Assembly (NCBI GenBank): GCA_030549495.1
Contig: JAUIRK010000570.1
Location: 792,501-856,500 of the forward strand
Source of the DNA: Nectonema munidae
Taxonomy: Eukaryota > Nematomorpha > Nectonematoida > Nectonematidae
Length of the DNA stretch: 64,000 nucleotides
Direction: 5' to 3'
Shown here: positions 18,716-29,181 of the stretch, piece after piece
Layout of the letters: the number at the start of each line of letters is the position of its first letter
How positions within the stretch are numbered: the first letter of the stretch is position 1
Translations under genes and position numbers: made by a program
The notes under the pieces: model-generated
Database searches by the model: none
Told to the model about the DNA's origin: nothing
The model's input: only the letters and a program-made list of their open reading frames with translations

Positions 18716-20585
18716 AAATGTAAAAGAGGAGGCTCGCATCAACTTGTATAACAAACTCGCTGTTGAAAGCTGCTTGTTTCTTTAATAAGGTTTTCATCAA
18801 TAAAGATACCGTGGAGGCCATAAAATACCGAGTAGCATATTGTAGCCAAGAAATTTCTCTTTATTTTTCTAACCTACAAAAAGTTGGAAAATACTATCAA
18901 TTTATCAAAACCCGTTTATAATATCGATTAGTAATCTGGCTTCAGAAGACTTCTTCAAGAACAGTTTATTGATTTGACTGAGGAGGTGCAAAACTTATTT
19001 TTCCTAGCCGTTTTTTCATTGAAGTGTGACAGTCTTATCCTTCATGTTGCAAAGATGGCTCTGAAAGTTCTGATTCGATTTGCCACTATATATAACTGAA
19101 GCCTTTTCCATGCTACTTGCCATTGAAACCATACCCGAAACAGATGGGAAGTAAGTAATGATATGAGTTGCATTGGCCCATAGACAAGGCAGATAAATCC
19201 ATCCCGTTGACATTTATTGGATTATTCAGACAATTTTTGAATAAACAATGTGTCAATTTTTTAGTGCAGTATTTTTTGTGTTGATTTATTTTGTTTAAAT
19301 GAAACCCAGAGATACTAAAAAAATATAGAGACCGTGACGCCGAAAATGTGAACCACCCTTTAGGCTCAAGAAGAGAAGAAAATCATTCATATGTGATAGA
19401 TCACTACTCTTCGGATGTAATTAAGTCTTTATCCCTCCTTATTTCCATTTATCAATTACTAAAACGGATAATCACAATCTATGTGTATAGTCTACCGCTA
19501 GGTATGCTATACTCTAACCAAGGGAAAGTTTTATACCATGCCTCTAAAAATGATCTCTTGTAAACCTTTAGGGAACAGAATTTTTGGTGTGCCAATTTTA
19601 TATTTGGAGTTCGAAAGTCAAAAATATCTTAGTCTTCTAAAGGCCATGTAGAAAGGGTTGTATTAGAAGACTCATTGGTAATACAGTCAGACATCATTTA
19701 TCCGACAACCCCTCTATCCGATGCAATATCGGTTAGAAGCTAAATGATGTTTCTCAGCCTCTCGTCTCACAAATTGTCAAGAGGATTGGTTCATATGAAA
19801 TCAATTGATTACTCAGTACTGAAATGCATTGTTGCTTAAAATTAAATTTTGAAATTCTTAGCAATGAAATGTTAACAAACTAGATTAGTAACACAGAAAA
19901 ACAATTATTTTATTTAATCTTCATATTCTACCTACACATATACTAAGTTACTAAAGCAAATTATTTGAAAATATATGTGGACTTCATAAACAAACTATTC
20001 ATTTCCCTAAGTTGTACGCTATAAATTACATGAAAATTAATTACTAAGTTTTAATAATAAAAATTTTAAGGAAAGTGTGCAAACATTGGCAACTTTTCTA
20101 AGCAATCATGATAATAAAAAGTAAAACATTAAATAAAACGAATATCCAAGAATAAAGATGCTATGTATTTGATTTCTGAAATAAAAGACGTGCAATTATA
20201 TTTATCAAATATAATAAGGGCCTGTATTTTATTACATTAATTAAACTCTTTTAGTTAAACACCCTTGCCCCTATCGACAGGCCTAGTTACAGTAATTAAT
20301 AGGGATAAACTTTTAAAGCTTTAAATTATAGAGTACTTATATCGATATGTGATATAAAAAATATTTGCCTCTCTGAAAATGCATGCGCTCTTGTTCAAAT
20401 TACTGGCTACATTACTGTCTCTGATCAAATATAGCTCAAATTTGCATTATTATATCAGAGAAGTAGAAATTAATGAAAAAAATAGATTTTAAATTTTTCA
20501 TTCTAAGACTTAACCTTAAAACTTAAAGGAGATTTGTCCCCTTTGTATTTAGACCCCCCTATCTTAGAGAATTGCGACTTAGTGA
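18716..20585. other. Spacer with weak transposon traces
   Basis: No gene could be supported. A minus-strand frame at 19016-19213 is unassigned. Around 19685-19760 the string cagacatcatttatccgaca is followed by an imperfect inverted copy (taaatgatgttt), as in a pogo-type end. The remainder is AT-rich. Confidence 0.4.
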
Positions 20586-21046
20586 ATGCGAAAGTTGAAT
20601 AATATATTCCGATTAGTTTCTCTGAGCGCGTATATACCTAGACGTCATGCCGTACGTAACTTCAAAGTTGTATATATTATGTCGTCACAGCATAAAAACG
20701 TGCAAATCACTAATGTTGCTTCGAAACCTGAGAGCTTGTTGGAATACAACAAGTTCAAAGGTGGAGTTGATGTTGTGAATAAAATGCTAAGAGCTTACAA
20801 ATCGTATAAACCCAATAGAAAGTGAACTTTTGCGCTATTTTCAAATAACTAGATATTAGTGTGTTGAACTCATGGGTTATAGCAAAGTTCAATAGCCCTA
20901 GGGATTTCCCCAAAACAAAACAAGGTGGTAGAAAGATATTTATAAAAATGCTTGCCCTGCAAATGGCTGAAGAATCTATGAAAATAAGTTTTGAAAGTCG
21001 TAGTGAAGTAGAACCTACATCATCAAGCAAAGCATTTTGTTTATAG
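20586..21046 (+). mobile_element. piggyBac-like transposase, C-terminal remnant
   Basis: The frame at 20586-20825 contains SKPESLLEYNKFKGGVDVVN followed by KMLRAYKSYKPNRK, which matches the conserved N-x-x-KGGVD-x-x-D/N-x-M block of piggyBac transposases. A second frame at 20861-21046 contains LNSWVIAKFNS and a C-terminal tail. At least one frame change separates them and the N-terminal part is absent. Terminal-repeat-like sequence lies at 21404-21421. Confidence 0.8.
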
Positions 21047-21403
21047 TTTTAAAATAAATTTTTAACACCTGTTATATTTTTTTTTAACTTTTTAGACTAA
21101 GTTTTTTTTAAGTAGAAATCGGTTATTCGTGTTATGAGAATAGCTTGAAAATATAAATATATGCATTGTAAAGTTAAATCCATAAATTTTTTAAAATTAT
21201 TATATATATATAAATTAACGCCATCTATAAATTTTTTATGATAAATTTATTATTTTTAAGTTTTGGTAAAAAATATAGCCACAAAATAATTTTTTTTACT
21301 AAAGATTAAACTTAAAATTGTAAAGAACATTTACATGTTAGTGGTAATTGAGGTTTCTATAATAAAATTTTGTGTTTTAATGTTGAGAGCGGAAAAAATA
21401 CAT

Positions 21404-21421
21404 AGCGTCCGTCAAGCGAGG
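21404..21421 (+). repeat. piggyBac-type right terminal repeat
   Basis: GTCCGTCAAGCGAGGGT is the reverse complement of ACCCTCGCTTGACGGAC at 34.16 kb. It lies 360 bp downstream of the piggyBac coding remnant. Ends beginning CCC next to TTAA are typical of this superfamily, although TTAA itself is eroded here. Confidence 0.55.
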
Positions 21422-21689
21422 GTATGATAGCGCCTTGTTGATTCAAATCTTGCATTGCATGGAGAAAAGCTTTATCCAAATCGTCAAAATTCTTAATTTT
21501 AGATAAACACTGGAGAAGAATTTTGTATAAGGGTATCTTTTAACTATTGTGAAATTTTTTGATTGAAGTCTTATTACTATTCCCAGTGTAATCCTACTTT
21601 ATTCAATACACTTTTCTTTAATTTTTGATTATGATTTAGCTTTTTTTATAAAAATTAAAAACTTTAGTTTTAGTTCAATGGATAACAAC

Positions 21690-23990
21690 GTCGAAAAGCT
21701 TTATCCTGGACTAATTCCTTTAATGTATTCATTTTGTAAACCTCATCACCCACCACTCGACTATAAATTACACTCAATAAATTTCTTTTTTTCATATCCT
21801 TAAGAACTACTTCGTTCCGACCTAATTTTGGTCTACCCTTAGATTTACCTATAATTTGCTGTTTGTACGCTATATTTATTAACTCTTCAGCTGGTCTTGT
21901 GTTTACATGTCCAAACCACCTTAATCTTTACCTCTCTATTATTTTATTGATTTCATTAACATTACATAAACTTCTTATTTTTTCATTGCTTAACTTGTCT
22001 TTCCAATTGGATTTACAAATAATTCTTAACATTCTCTTCTCAGTTGTGTTTAGCCTATTTTTCTCAACTTTTTTAACGTCAAACTTTTCTGTATACTAAA
22101 CTAGATCTAATGCAACTTTTATAAAGAAAACCCTTTATGTTTAAAGAAAAAGTATTATCACATAGAACACTATTAAAGATTTAAATTTCTTTCAAGCTAA
22201 TTTTATTCTGTGTTCTACTGATTTACAAACACTACCTATCTGATCTATGACCTCTCCCTTTTATTACTAACTTTTCTTAACTAATTTCAACTTTTTAAAA
22301 ATCTGAACAACTAGTACACTTAAATTTTTTAACTTTTTATAAGCTACCTTTAATACCAGAGCACCTTTTATGTATCTATTTACAACCAGATGTACAAATA
22401 ATTTCTTTTAACTCTTATCACATGGATCTATTTTTGAAATTAGATTTTGTATATTTAAAGAATCACCTATTTTCATCGACTTTAGATCTACTAAAGTTAA
22501 TTCAACTCTTATTTTTCAAAGTCGTTTCCCAAAAACTTATTTCCCTACTTAAATCTTCGAGAGAATCTGCAATTAAAATGATATCATCAGCATATAAAAT
22601 TTCGTTAACATCTTCTTTGATGATTACATTGAAAAGAAATGGCCTTAATATTGATGCTTCACTCCTATTTTAAATTCATCAGAAATTGCATCTTCAATTT
22701 GTATACAAGTATCCTGGCTTGTATGCAAAGCAATTACTGCCTTAACTAAATTTTCATTTATACCCTTTAAGAGGATTCAATGAGAATTCTACAAACAGAA
22801 TCAAAAGCCTTCTCCAAATCAATGAAAGCAAAATAAAGGTTATGTCCGTTTCTCGCTTTTTTTCTATTAGCTGTCTATAATGAAGATTACGTCATTTGTG
22901 CTTTTTCATGACATAAAAGCAAACTAAACTTGATTTATCTCAACGATTTTTTTCAATCTATTCAGCATTACTTTTTCCATAATTCTCATATTGTTTTCTA
23001 AAAGTTTTATAGTTCTCTAACTTGAACAATGAGTAATTTGGCCTTTGCCTTTATACAATGATATGAGTGGACTTTTATTCCATGACTCTGGGATGGGTGC
23101 CCCATTAAAAATGTTTTGAAAAAGAACTTTCATAACATCGATTACTTCATATTTAAATTCTTTTAATATTTCTAATGAGCATTCACTGTACCCTGCGGAC
23201 TTTTTTGATTTTAATTGATCAAAAGCACCAATAACTTCTTCAACAGTTACAGCTTCAAATGGTCCTTCAACACTTTCAGCTTCTAATGGTCCTTCAACAC
23301 TTTCAGCTATTTCTATCTTCTCAATCTCATTTTCTTTATTAAAAACATCTTGGGCATAATTTTTCCATAAGTACTCAGCATCTCAGATATTTTATTCATT
23401 AAAAGTCCGGATTTATTTCTGACACAAAGCATACCCAACACGTCTTCCTCTCCTCTTTTTCTTTGTCTACCATTTTAAAATTTTTATTCATCTTCATTTT
23501 TACGTAATATCATTTTAATTCCAGAATTACTTTTTTGAAAGTTTTTAAAAGTCTCATTTTTCCTATTTATAGCTTCTTTTACCGCATTATTTTTGTTCAT
23601 TTTTACTTTTACTGTACCTAAAGCCTTCCTACCTGTTTTAACTAACTCACATTTAACGTCATCTAAATTTTAGACTTATTTTTAAAAACCTCAATCTTTT
23701 CTGCCTCTTCAAAATATTTTTTTATATTCTCATATTTTCAGTAATTCTTACATTTTTATTTTTAACTTTATAATAAAAAGCTGCATTTTTGAAATTTTGA
23801 GGAATCATAATGTAAGCAATCATAGAGGTTTCGTTGCCTGATTTAAATGTAATTCTATTCGCAGTACCTTTAGTGAAATAGATGTAGTTACAATTAAACT
23901 CATACTGTCTGAAAAACTTAAAATATTCTTACCTTCTACGTTTCTTTTTCAATAAAAATCTATATAGTTAAAGCAGATGAGTTTGATTTC
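21690..23990 (-). mobile_element. Degraded RTE-like LINE (second family)
   Basis: Minus-strand fragments include RWFGHVNTRPAEELI and KGRPKLGRNEVVL near the 3' end (about 21780-21930), an ADDI-x-LIADSLEDLS segment matching the RT catalytic box (about 22550-22610), and FAFIDLEKAFDSV-like sequence near 22800-22840. Composition is very AT-rich and no long frame survives, so this is older than copies 1 and 2. Confidence 0.7.
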
Positions 23991-24256
23991 TTCTGACACT
24001 CATCTCCAAGATTTTTGAAAAGCCATTGTCTGCTTATCTTTTTCAAAGAGTTGAAAGGAGATGATTTATATTTTATGGGAGACTTTGAGTATACTTTTAC
24101 GTTATCTTACTTATAGTATTTAGTATAAGGAACACAAATATAATAATTAATAGTTTAAACGTAAAATAAAATGATTATGGCGAATTAATTTTTTTGAAAG
24201 TTCGCATAAACTAAACGAAGAGATACGAATTGATAAAAGGAAGGAAGGAGAAAAAA

Positions 24257-24262
24257 TTTATT
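24257..24262 (-). terminator. Polyadenylation signal of ARPC3
   Basis: AATAAA on the minus strand, about 83 nt after the ARPC3 stop codon. Confidence 0.6.
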
Positions 24263-24344
24263 ATAAATGCTACCAAAATAATGAATGTATAATTGAAGAT
24301 TACATTGTAAAAGGAATAAGATTACATCGACACTGCAACATAAA

Positions 24345-24881
24345 TTACTCTCCCGGGGCAGATAAACTTTTTTCGATGAACTTGCGCTTGGAAAAACATA
24401 TCCACCATTTGCTTGGAAGGTTCGACGATGAAAAAACCTTTTCGATGAGGCGCTTGCCTAGTTCTTGGCGAATTTGCAGGATGTAGGCTCTCAAAACGTC
24501 TTCTTCAGACCTGGTTGAGCACTTGCCGTACCAGTTATTCAGGGGAAACCTTGGTTCTCCAGGCAGAGAGAAGGATGATTTGGCGAGAGAAACGAGTTCT
24601 TGGCTCGCCTGGTTCTTATTCGAAAATTTGGCAATCCTCTTCAAGCACTCTGTTGTGTACAGCGTGAGGTATATCAGCGTCCTATCAGAGTTGCTCAAAA
24701 TTTCGAAGTTCTTGAAGAAGACATTGGCCTTGAAGTAGTGGAGTGCTTCGTCAATGATATCAAAGTCACTACTCTCCTTCAAAACAGTGGCCGGTCCCTT
24801 GAAAGAAGTTTTCAAGGGCAAAATAGCGAAGCTTGCTATCGCGTCCTTATCCTCAAGCAGGGATGAGTGATATGCCACCAT
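24345..24881 (-). CDS. ARPC3: Actin-related protein 2/3 complex subunit 3 (p21-Arc)
   Basis: The 178-residue product has the length of animal ARPC3 and aligns with it throughout. It starts MVAYHSSLLEDKDAIASFAI, with the family blocks FKGPA, DEALHYFKANVFFKNFEI, DRTLIYLTLY, PGEPRFPLNNWYGK, EDVLRAYILQIRQELGKRL and PSKWWICFSKRKFIEKSLS, ending in APGE. ARPC3 is one of the seven subunits of the Arp2/3 complex, which nucleates branched actin filaments in the cytoplasm. The open frame runs 20 codons further upstream, but the start was set at the ATG for MVAYHSS because that matches the family and an acceptor (gattcgtttag) lies just before it. The coding part has no intron. The gene is intact and stands between transposon copies. 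A retrocopy is possible but nothing (such as a poly-A run) shows it. Confidence 0.97.
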   Translation of the reverse strand: MVAYHSSLLEDKDAIASFAILPLKTSFKGPATVLKESSDFDIIDEALHYFKANVFFKNFEILSNSDRTLIYLTLYTTECLKRIAKFSNKNQASQELVSLAKSSFSLPGEPRFPLNNWYGKCSTRSEEDVLRAYILQIRQELGKRLIEKVFSSSNLPSKWWICFSKRKFIEKSLSAPGE

Positions 24882-24900
24882 TACACACGCTTCATCAACT

Positions 24901-24934
24901 CTAAACGAATCAAACAAAAATGAAATGCACTTAC
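24901..24934 (-). other. Candidate 34-nt intron in the ARPC3 5' UTR
   Basis: Minus-strand GTAAGT at 24934-24929 and TTTAG at 24905-24901 bound 34 nt that are T-rich. Splicing would join the 5' leader 19 nt upstream of the start codon. The length is very short for an animal intron, so this is only a candidate. If unspliced, the sequence is simply leader. Confidence 0.35.
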
Positions 24935-25074
24935 ACCACAATTTTGAAGGCTGAACAAAGGTGCTTCCTCCTCAATCCAATTTTAAACGTTTAATGCAGG
25001 AGGTTTCCATTTTAGGGACCAGGGTTGTCAATTTAGAGAAATTTTTTTACTCTATTTTAACGACCGTTCCTCAA

Positions 25075-25081
25075 TTTTATA
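25075..25081 (-). promoter_or_regulatory. Candidate TATA box of ARPC3
   Basis: TATAAAA on the minus strand about 195 bp upstream of the start codon. This would place transcription start near 25045, upstream of the candidate leader intron. Confidence 0.3.
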
Positions 25082-25247
25082 CTGAGAGATATTTTCACCT
25101 ATTTGTTCCGTTTCTACTTTTTTTGATGTATAATTTAAAAAAAGAAATACACAGATTTTTAATCCATAAATGAGATGAGTATAAAAATAAAAAAAACTAA
25201 TATTAAAATGTTTTTTATTTGAACAGTATCGGCCAGTTTTTTGATGA

Positions 25248-25255
25248 TAAGGAAA
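25248..25255 (+). repeat. Left 8-bp target-site duplication
   Basis: TAAGGAAA directly before CAG of the hAT-like element; identical to 28335-28342. Confidence 0.75.
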
Positions 25256-25260
25256 CAGCC

Positions 25261-25312
25261 CCCCCCCCCCCCCCCATTTTTTACCTGCGCCCCCCCCCCC
25301 CCCCCCCCCCCC
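25261..25312 (+). repeat. Two long poly-C runs
   Basis: Two homopolymer C tracts separated by attttttacctgcg, at the left end of the hAT-like element. They are prone to length error in sequencing. A similar C run stands near the right end at 28291-28307. Confidence 0.9.
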
Positions 25313-25329
25313 TCATTTTTGACAATATC

Positions 25330-28085
25330 TTTTAAGTTGGGAATTATCTTCGATGTTCGATCTTACATCTTCCTTGTCATCTCCATTGTGTTGTAACTCT
25401 TCCCAAAGCTTCTTTGAGCCCATCGATAATTTTTTTGCGTGGTCTTCTTCTTCCTTCCATCATTCCGTATGTACAAAAGCTTTCTAATCCATCTTTTCTC
25501 TCATGGCCATCAAATGTTAGCTGCCTTCTGTATATTATATTCAAGAATTCTCTTTTGGTTTCAACTTTCCTTAGTATTTCTTAATTTGTAATTTTTTGCG
25601 TCCAAGCTACCCTTATCAACCTTCTCCATATTTTAATTTCAAACGCTTCCAACTTTTTTTGCTTATATTCCAGGTTTCGCATCCGTGTGTGAGTGTAGAC
25701 CATATATAGCATTTAACTTTTTGTTTAACTTTAACGTTTTGTATTTCTGAACATTTTTTCAAACTTATTCATCGCACTATTAGCTATTGAAATGCTTCTA
25801 TTTATTTCTTTGTCACTCCTTCCATTGGAGGTGATTAAACTCCCTAAATATACAAACTGTTTCACTTGATCGATTATTTTGTCATTGACCTTCATTTCTA
25901 TCTTTGGATTATTTTCTTTTTTAGTAACTATCATTGATTTTGTTTTCTTGAGATTAATTCTTACTCCCATCGTTTGTTTATTATGAGGTGTTGGAATTTA
26001 TCCTTGCTGTCTGCAATTAATACAGTCATCTGCATACCTGACCTTGTTAATGTTTTTTCCACTTATCTTTATACCTTCACCTTCTACGTTTCTCATCCCG
26101 ACTTCAGCGTAAATATTAAACCGGTCTGGTGAAAGCACGCAACCTTGTCTGACTCTTTTCTTCACATCAATCCATGATATCATCTCTCTCCAACTTTCAC
26201 TGCTACTTTTTCCATTTTATAAACATTTTGTATCATCTTCAGGTCTTTACCATCTATTCCAACGTTTTTTAAAATATTGAAAAGTTTTCTGTGATTCACT
26301 CTGCCAAACGCTTTCTCGTAATCAATGAAACATAAATAAACTTTTTGAATTTCCATTACATTATCTATTATCCGGTTAAGAGTATATATTGAATTTATTG
26401 TTCCTGAGTCTTTAACAAATCCAAACTGTTCTTCCGCTAATTCAAACCTTTTTTTATTTTTTATCCTTTCTGATATTGCTTTCCATATAACTTTTGCAAT
26501 ATGATTTATTATACTTATGGTTCTGGGTTGTTCCCATTTTAGAGTTCCTTCAATCTTTGGTATCTTAATCATCATAGTTTCAAACATTTGTTTTGGCATC
26601 CTTCCATCCTCATATATTTTATTCACTATTTCGGTGATAATGTTTACTCCCTTCTCCCGCAATGCTTCAAGTACTTCTTTCCACAATCGTCTGTTCCTAC
26701 AGCTTTATTCCATTTCATATTTCTAAGAGATTTCTGAATCTTTTCTTTTAAGAACTTTGATCCTTGTTCTTTTGTTTCTATTACTTGATTATTATCATTA
26801 TCGTCTTCATCATCGTATAATTCTTTTATATATTCTTCCCATCTACTTTTTATATTCTCATTTTCCATTAAAATTTTACCTTGTTTGTTCATTATAACGT
26901 TGTTCCGATTTATTCTTATTTTTCTGTACAACGTCTTATTAATTTTCTCATACATTTCTCTAGGATTCGTTTTTGAAAGTTCTTCAACCACACGACATTC
27001 TTCAATCATCCCCTTTTCTTTCGCTGCAATGCATTCTTTATGAATTTTTCTGTTGTACTCTTTGTATTTCACATCATCTTTATTTTTAACTCTTCTTCTT
27101 TCCTCCATTAAATTCAAAATTCCCTCAGTCATCCATGCTTTCTTTTCCGTTACATGGATTTCCTCAATCGATTGTTAAAAAGCTTTTTGCAAATTGTCAC
27201 ATTGACATTGCGGATTATTTTTTTTTCCATTCCTCATCATTGCGTTGTAACGGTTCAATGTTTTAGAAGCAAAGCTTTCTCGTATTTCATGATTTATTTT
27301 CAGCATATCAAAACTTCTTTTAATAATCGGTTTGTGACATGGTTTTTTCTTTAATATTATTCTTACATCTGAAACTAGTAAGTTGTGATCACTATTACAG
27401 TCTGCTCCTGGTAAGTTTTAATCTGTGTAACAGAGTTTCTGAATCTTTTATTGATTGTGATGTAATCTATTTGGTTCCTGAACTTTCCCAAGTCCACAGC
27501 CTTCTTGGGTGATGTTTGAACCATGTATTTGTTATCACTTGTTGATATTTCGAAAACCATTCTACCCACATGTCTCCTTTATCATTCCTTTTCCCTAGCC
27601 CATGTGGTCCAACAATATCTTCCTGCTTCCCATTTCCAACTTTTGAGTTCAAATTTCCCATTAATATTATTATTTCATGTTCTTTAGAACTTTTCTCTTG
27701 CTTTTGGCATTTCTGTATAGAAGGTTTGAATTTCTTCTTCGTTTCTGTCTTCTGTTGGTGCATATACCTGAATTATATTTATATTCATTGGGTTCCCTTT
27801 TATTTTCATCAACCAAACTCTATCTGAAATTGGCCAATTCCAATTATACTATTTTTAATACTACTTTGTATTATAATTACAACCCCTTTTTCTCGTTTTT
27901 GTCCTCCAGAAAACAAAACTTTTCTCCATTCTTCTATGGTCAAATTCTCCTGCTCCTGGCCATCTAATTTCACCTATTCCAAGTATATTAATTTTAAGTC
28001 TTGACATTTCTTTTTCTAGATTTGCTAGTTTGCCACTTTGACATAGTGTTCTAACATTCCATGTAGCTATTCTTAATGGTTTATT
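25330..28085 (-). mobile_element. RTE-like LINE, nearly full coding length (third family)
   Basis: On the minus strand from 28085: an endonuclease start (LRIATWNVRTLC), then IIQVYAPTEDR and ILMGNLNSKVG with NQIDYITINKR at 27375-27763. A linker follows at 26644-27132. The RT is at 25998-26686 (SIINHIAKVIWKAISERI, EEQFGF, FIDYEKAFGRVNH, GCVLSPDRFNIY, VRYADD), and KTKSMIV with QVKQFVYLGSLITSNGRSDK at 25731-25970. A basic C-terminal part ends near 25400. One ORF of about 900 codons is implied, now with several frame changes. It fills the hAT-like element. Confidence 0.88.
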
Positions 28086-28334
28086 ATGATTAAAAATGAT
28101 ATATTGTTAATAAAATAATTTTCTTCTATCACTTTTGTTTTATAATAGTTCATTATACTCCTCAATCTTCATCACATTACTTTTATGACCTTCTTTAGCT
28201 CTTGTTTCCGATGTTGATCGAATTTGCTTCTAAAAAGGAAAATTTTATAGTGTGTATTTTCATAATGTATAGTTTCAGCCTCTTTGAGCCCACCCCCCCC
28301 CCCCCCCTAAAAATTTTGGTTAGCGCGGGCTCTG

Positions 28335-28342
28335 TAAGGAAA
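28335..28342 (+). repeat. Right 8-bp target-site duplication
   Basis: TAAGGAAA directly after CTG; identical to 25248-25255. Confidence 0.75.
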
Positions 28343-29181
28343 TATCATCTTTTTTGATTTGGATCGTATCTTTGCGTATTCAATTTATTTAAAATAAATG
28401 TACATATTTTTATCCGATTAATTACTTTCCTTTCTGAACATCCTTTGCATTTTTGCACTACGTTTTGCCATATGTCAAATAAAAATTTACCTCCCGTTAT
28501 CTTGTCCCAATTCTTCAATTATTTTTTGAAACATATTTTTTATTAAATAAACAAAGTTAATATTTAATAGCAAGGTCTGTTGTTGAATACTCCTTTCTAA
28601 TAAACGTTTTTCCTCAATACTTTCTATAGTCAAAAACTGTAAAACGAGCATTTAGATTTTAGACGTGTTTTAGGAACTAAGGTGTTTGAACACGAAATGC
28701 TATTTAGAATGACCTTTCTGCTTGATTTGTATAATTATAATCTACAAAATAGAACCTTTTGGATTCGATCAAAAATTCGGTTTTGCCTACGTTCTATTTA
28801 TGAGACATTGGTTGTTATAGAGAGGCAATTTTTCTTCTGAATGCGTCATGGATAGAAGATAAAATAAGCAATACTTTAAAAAGTTTGTTTAGTTCATATT
28901 TGTTAAAAGTGGAATTTTATACTATTTTCGTATCAATTAACGTTTTAAAATATTTTTGCCACTTGTGTAAAAGGTTTATAAGGTAATTATTATCATTTGT
29001 GTTAAGTATAAGAATATAGAAATTTTTTTTATGTTTTCTCAACTTAATAAAAGATAATTGCTAATTGAATACTTAGTGGACTAGTGAAAAAGTTTCAAAA
29101 TAGAAAGAATCGGTATCAGCATTGAAATTTTTTAAGGATCGTAATCAGAATCGTGCAAAACTTTAGTATCCTCCCATTACT
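28343..29181. other. AT-rich spacer
   Basis: No gene or repeat recognised between the hAT-like composite and the Tigger element. Confidence 0.4.

Larger units (their letters stand above)
25256..28334. mobile_element. hAT-like element with CAG...CTG ends carrying a LINE
   Basis: The 3079-bp segment begins CAG followed by long C runs, ends ...GCGGGCTCTG, and is flanked by the perfect 8-bp duplication TAAGGAAA. An 8-bp duplication and CAG/CTG ends are hallmarks of hAT elements. The right end, read inward, is CAGAGCCCGCGCTAACC then AAAATTTTTAGGGG, a style common to hAT ends, and the left end is now mostly poly-C. No hAT transposase lies inside; almost all of the interior is an RTE-like LINE. Confidence 0.7.

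Noticed and set aside
19016-19213. Minus-strand frame with CLWANATHIITYFPSVSGMV
   Set aside because: It might be part of a repeat upstream of the LINE at 16.7-18.7 kb, but no family was recognised, so it is not called.
27154-27967. Forward-strand hydrophobic frames
   Set aside because: They are antisense shadows of the LINE endonuclease region.
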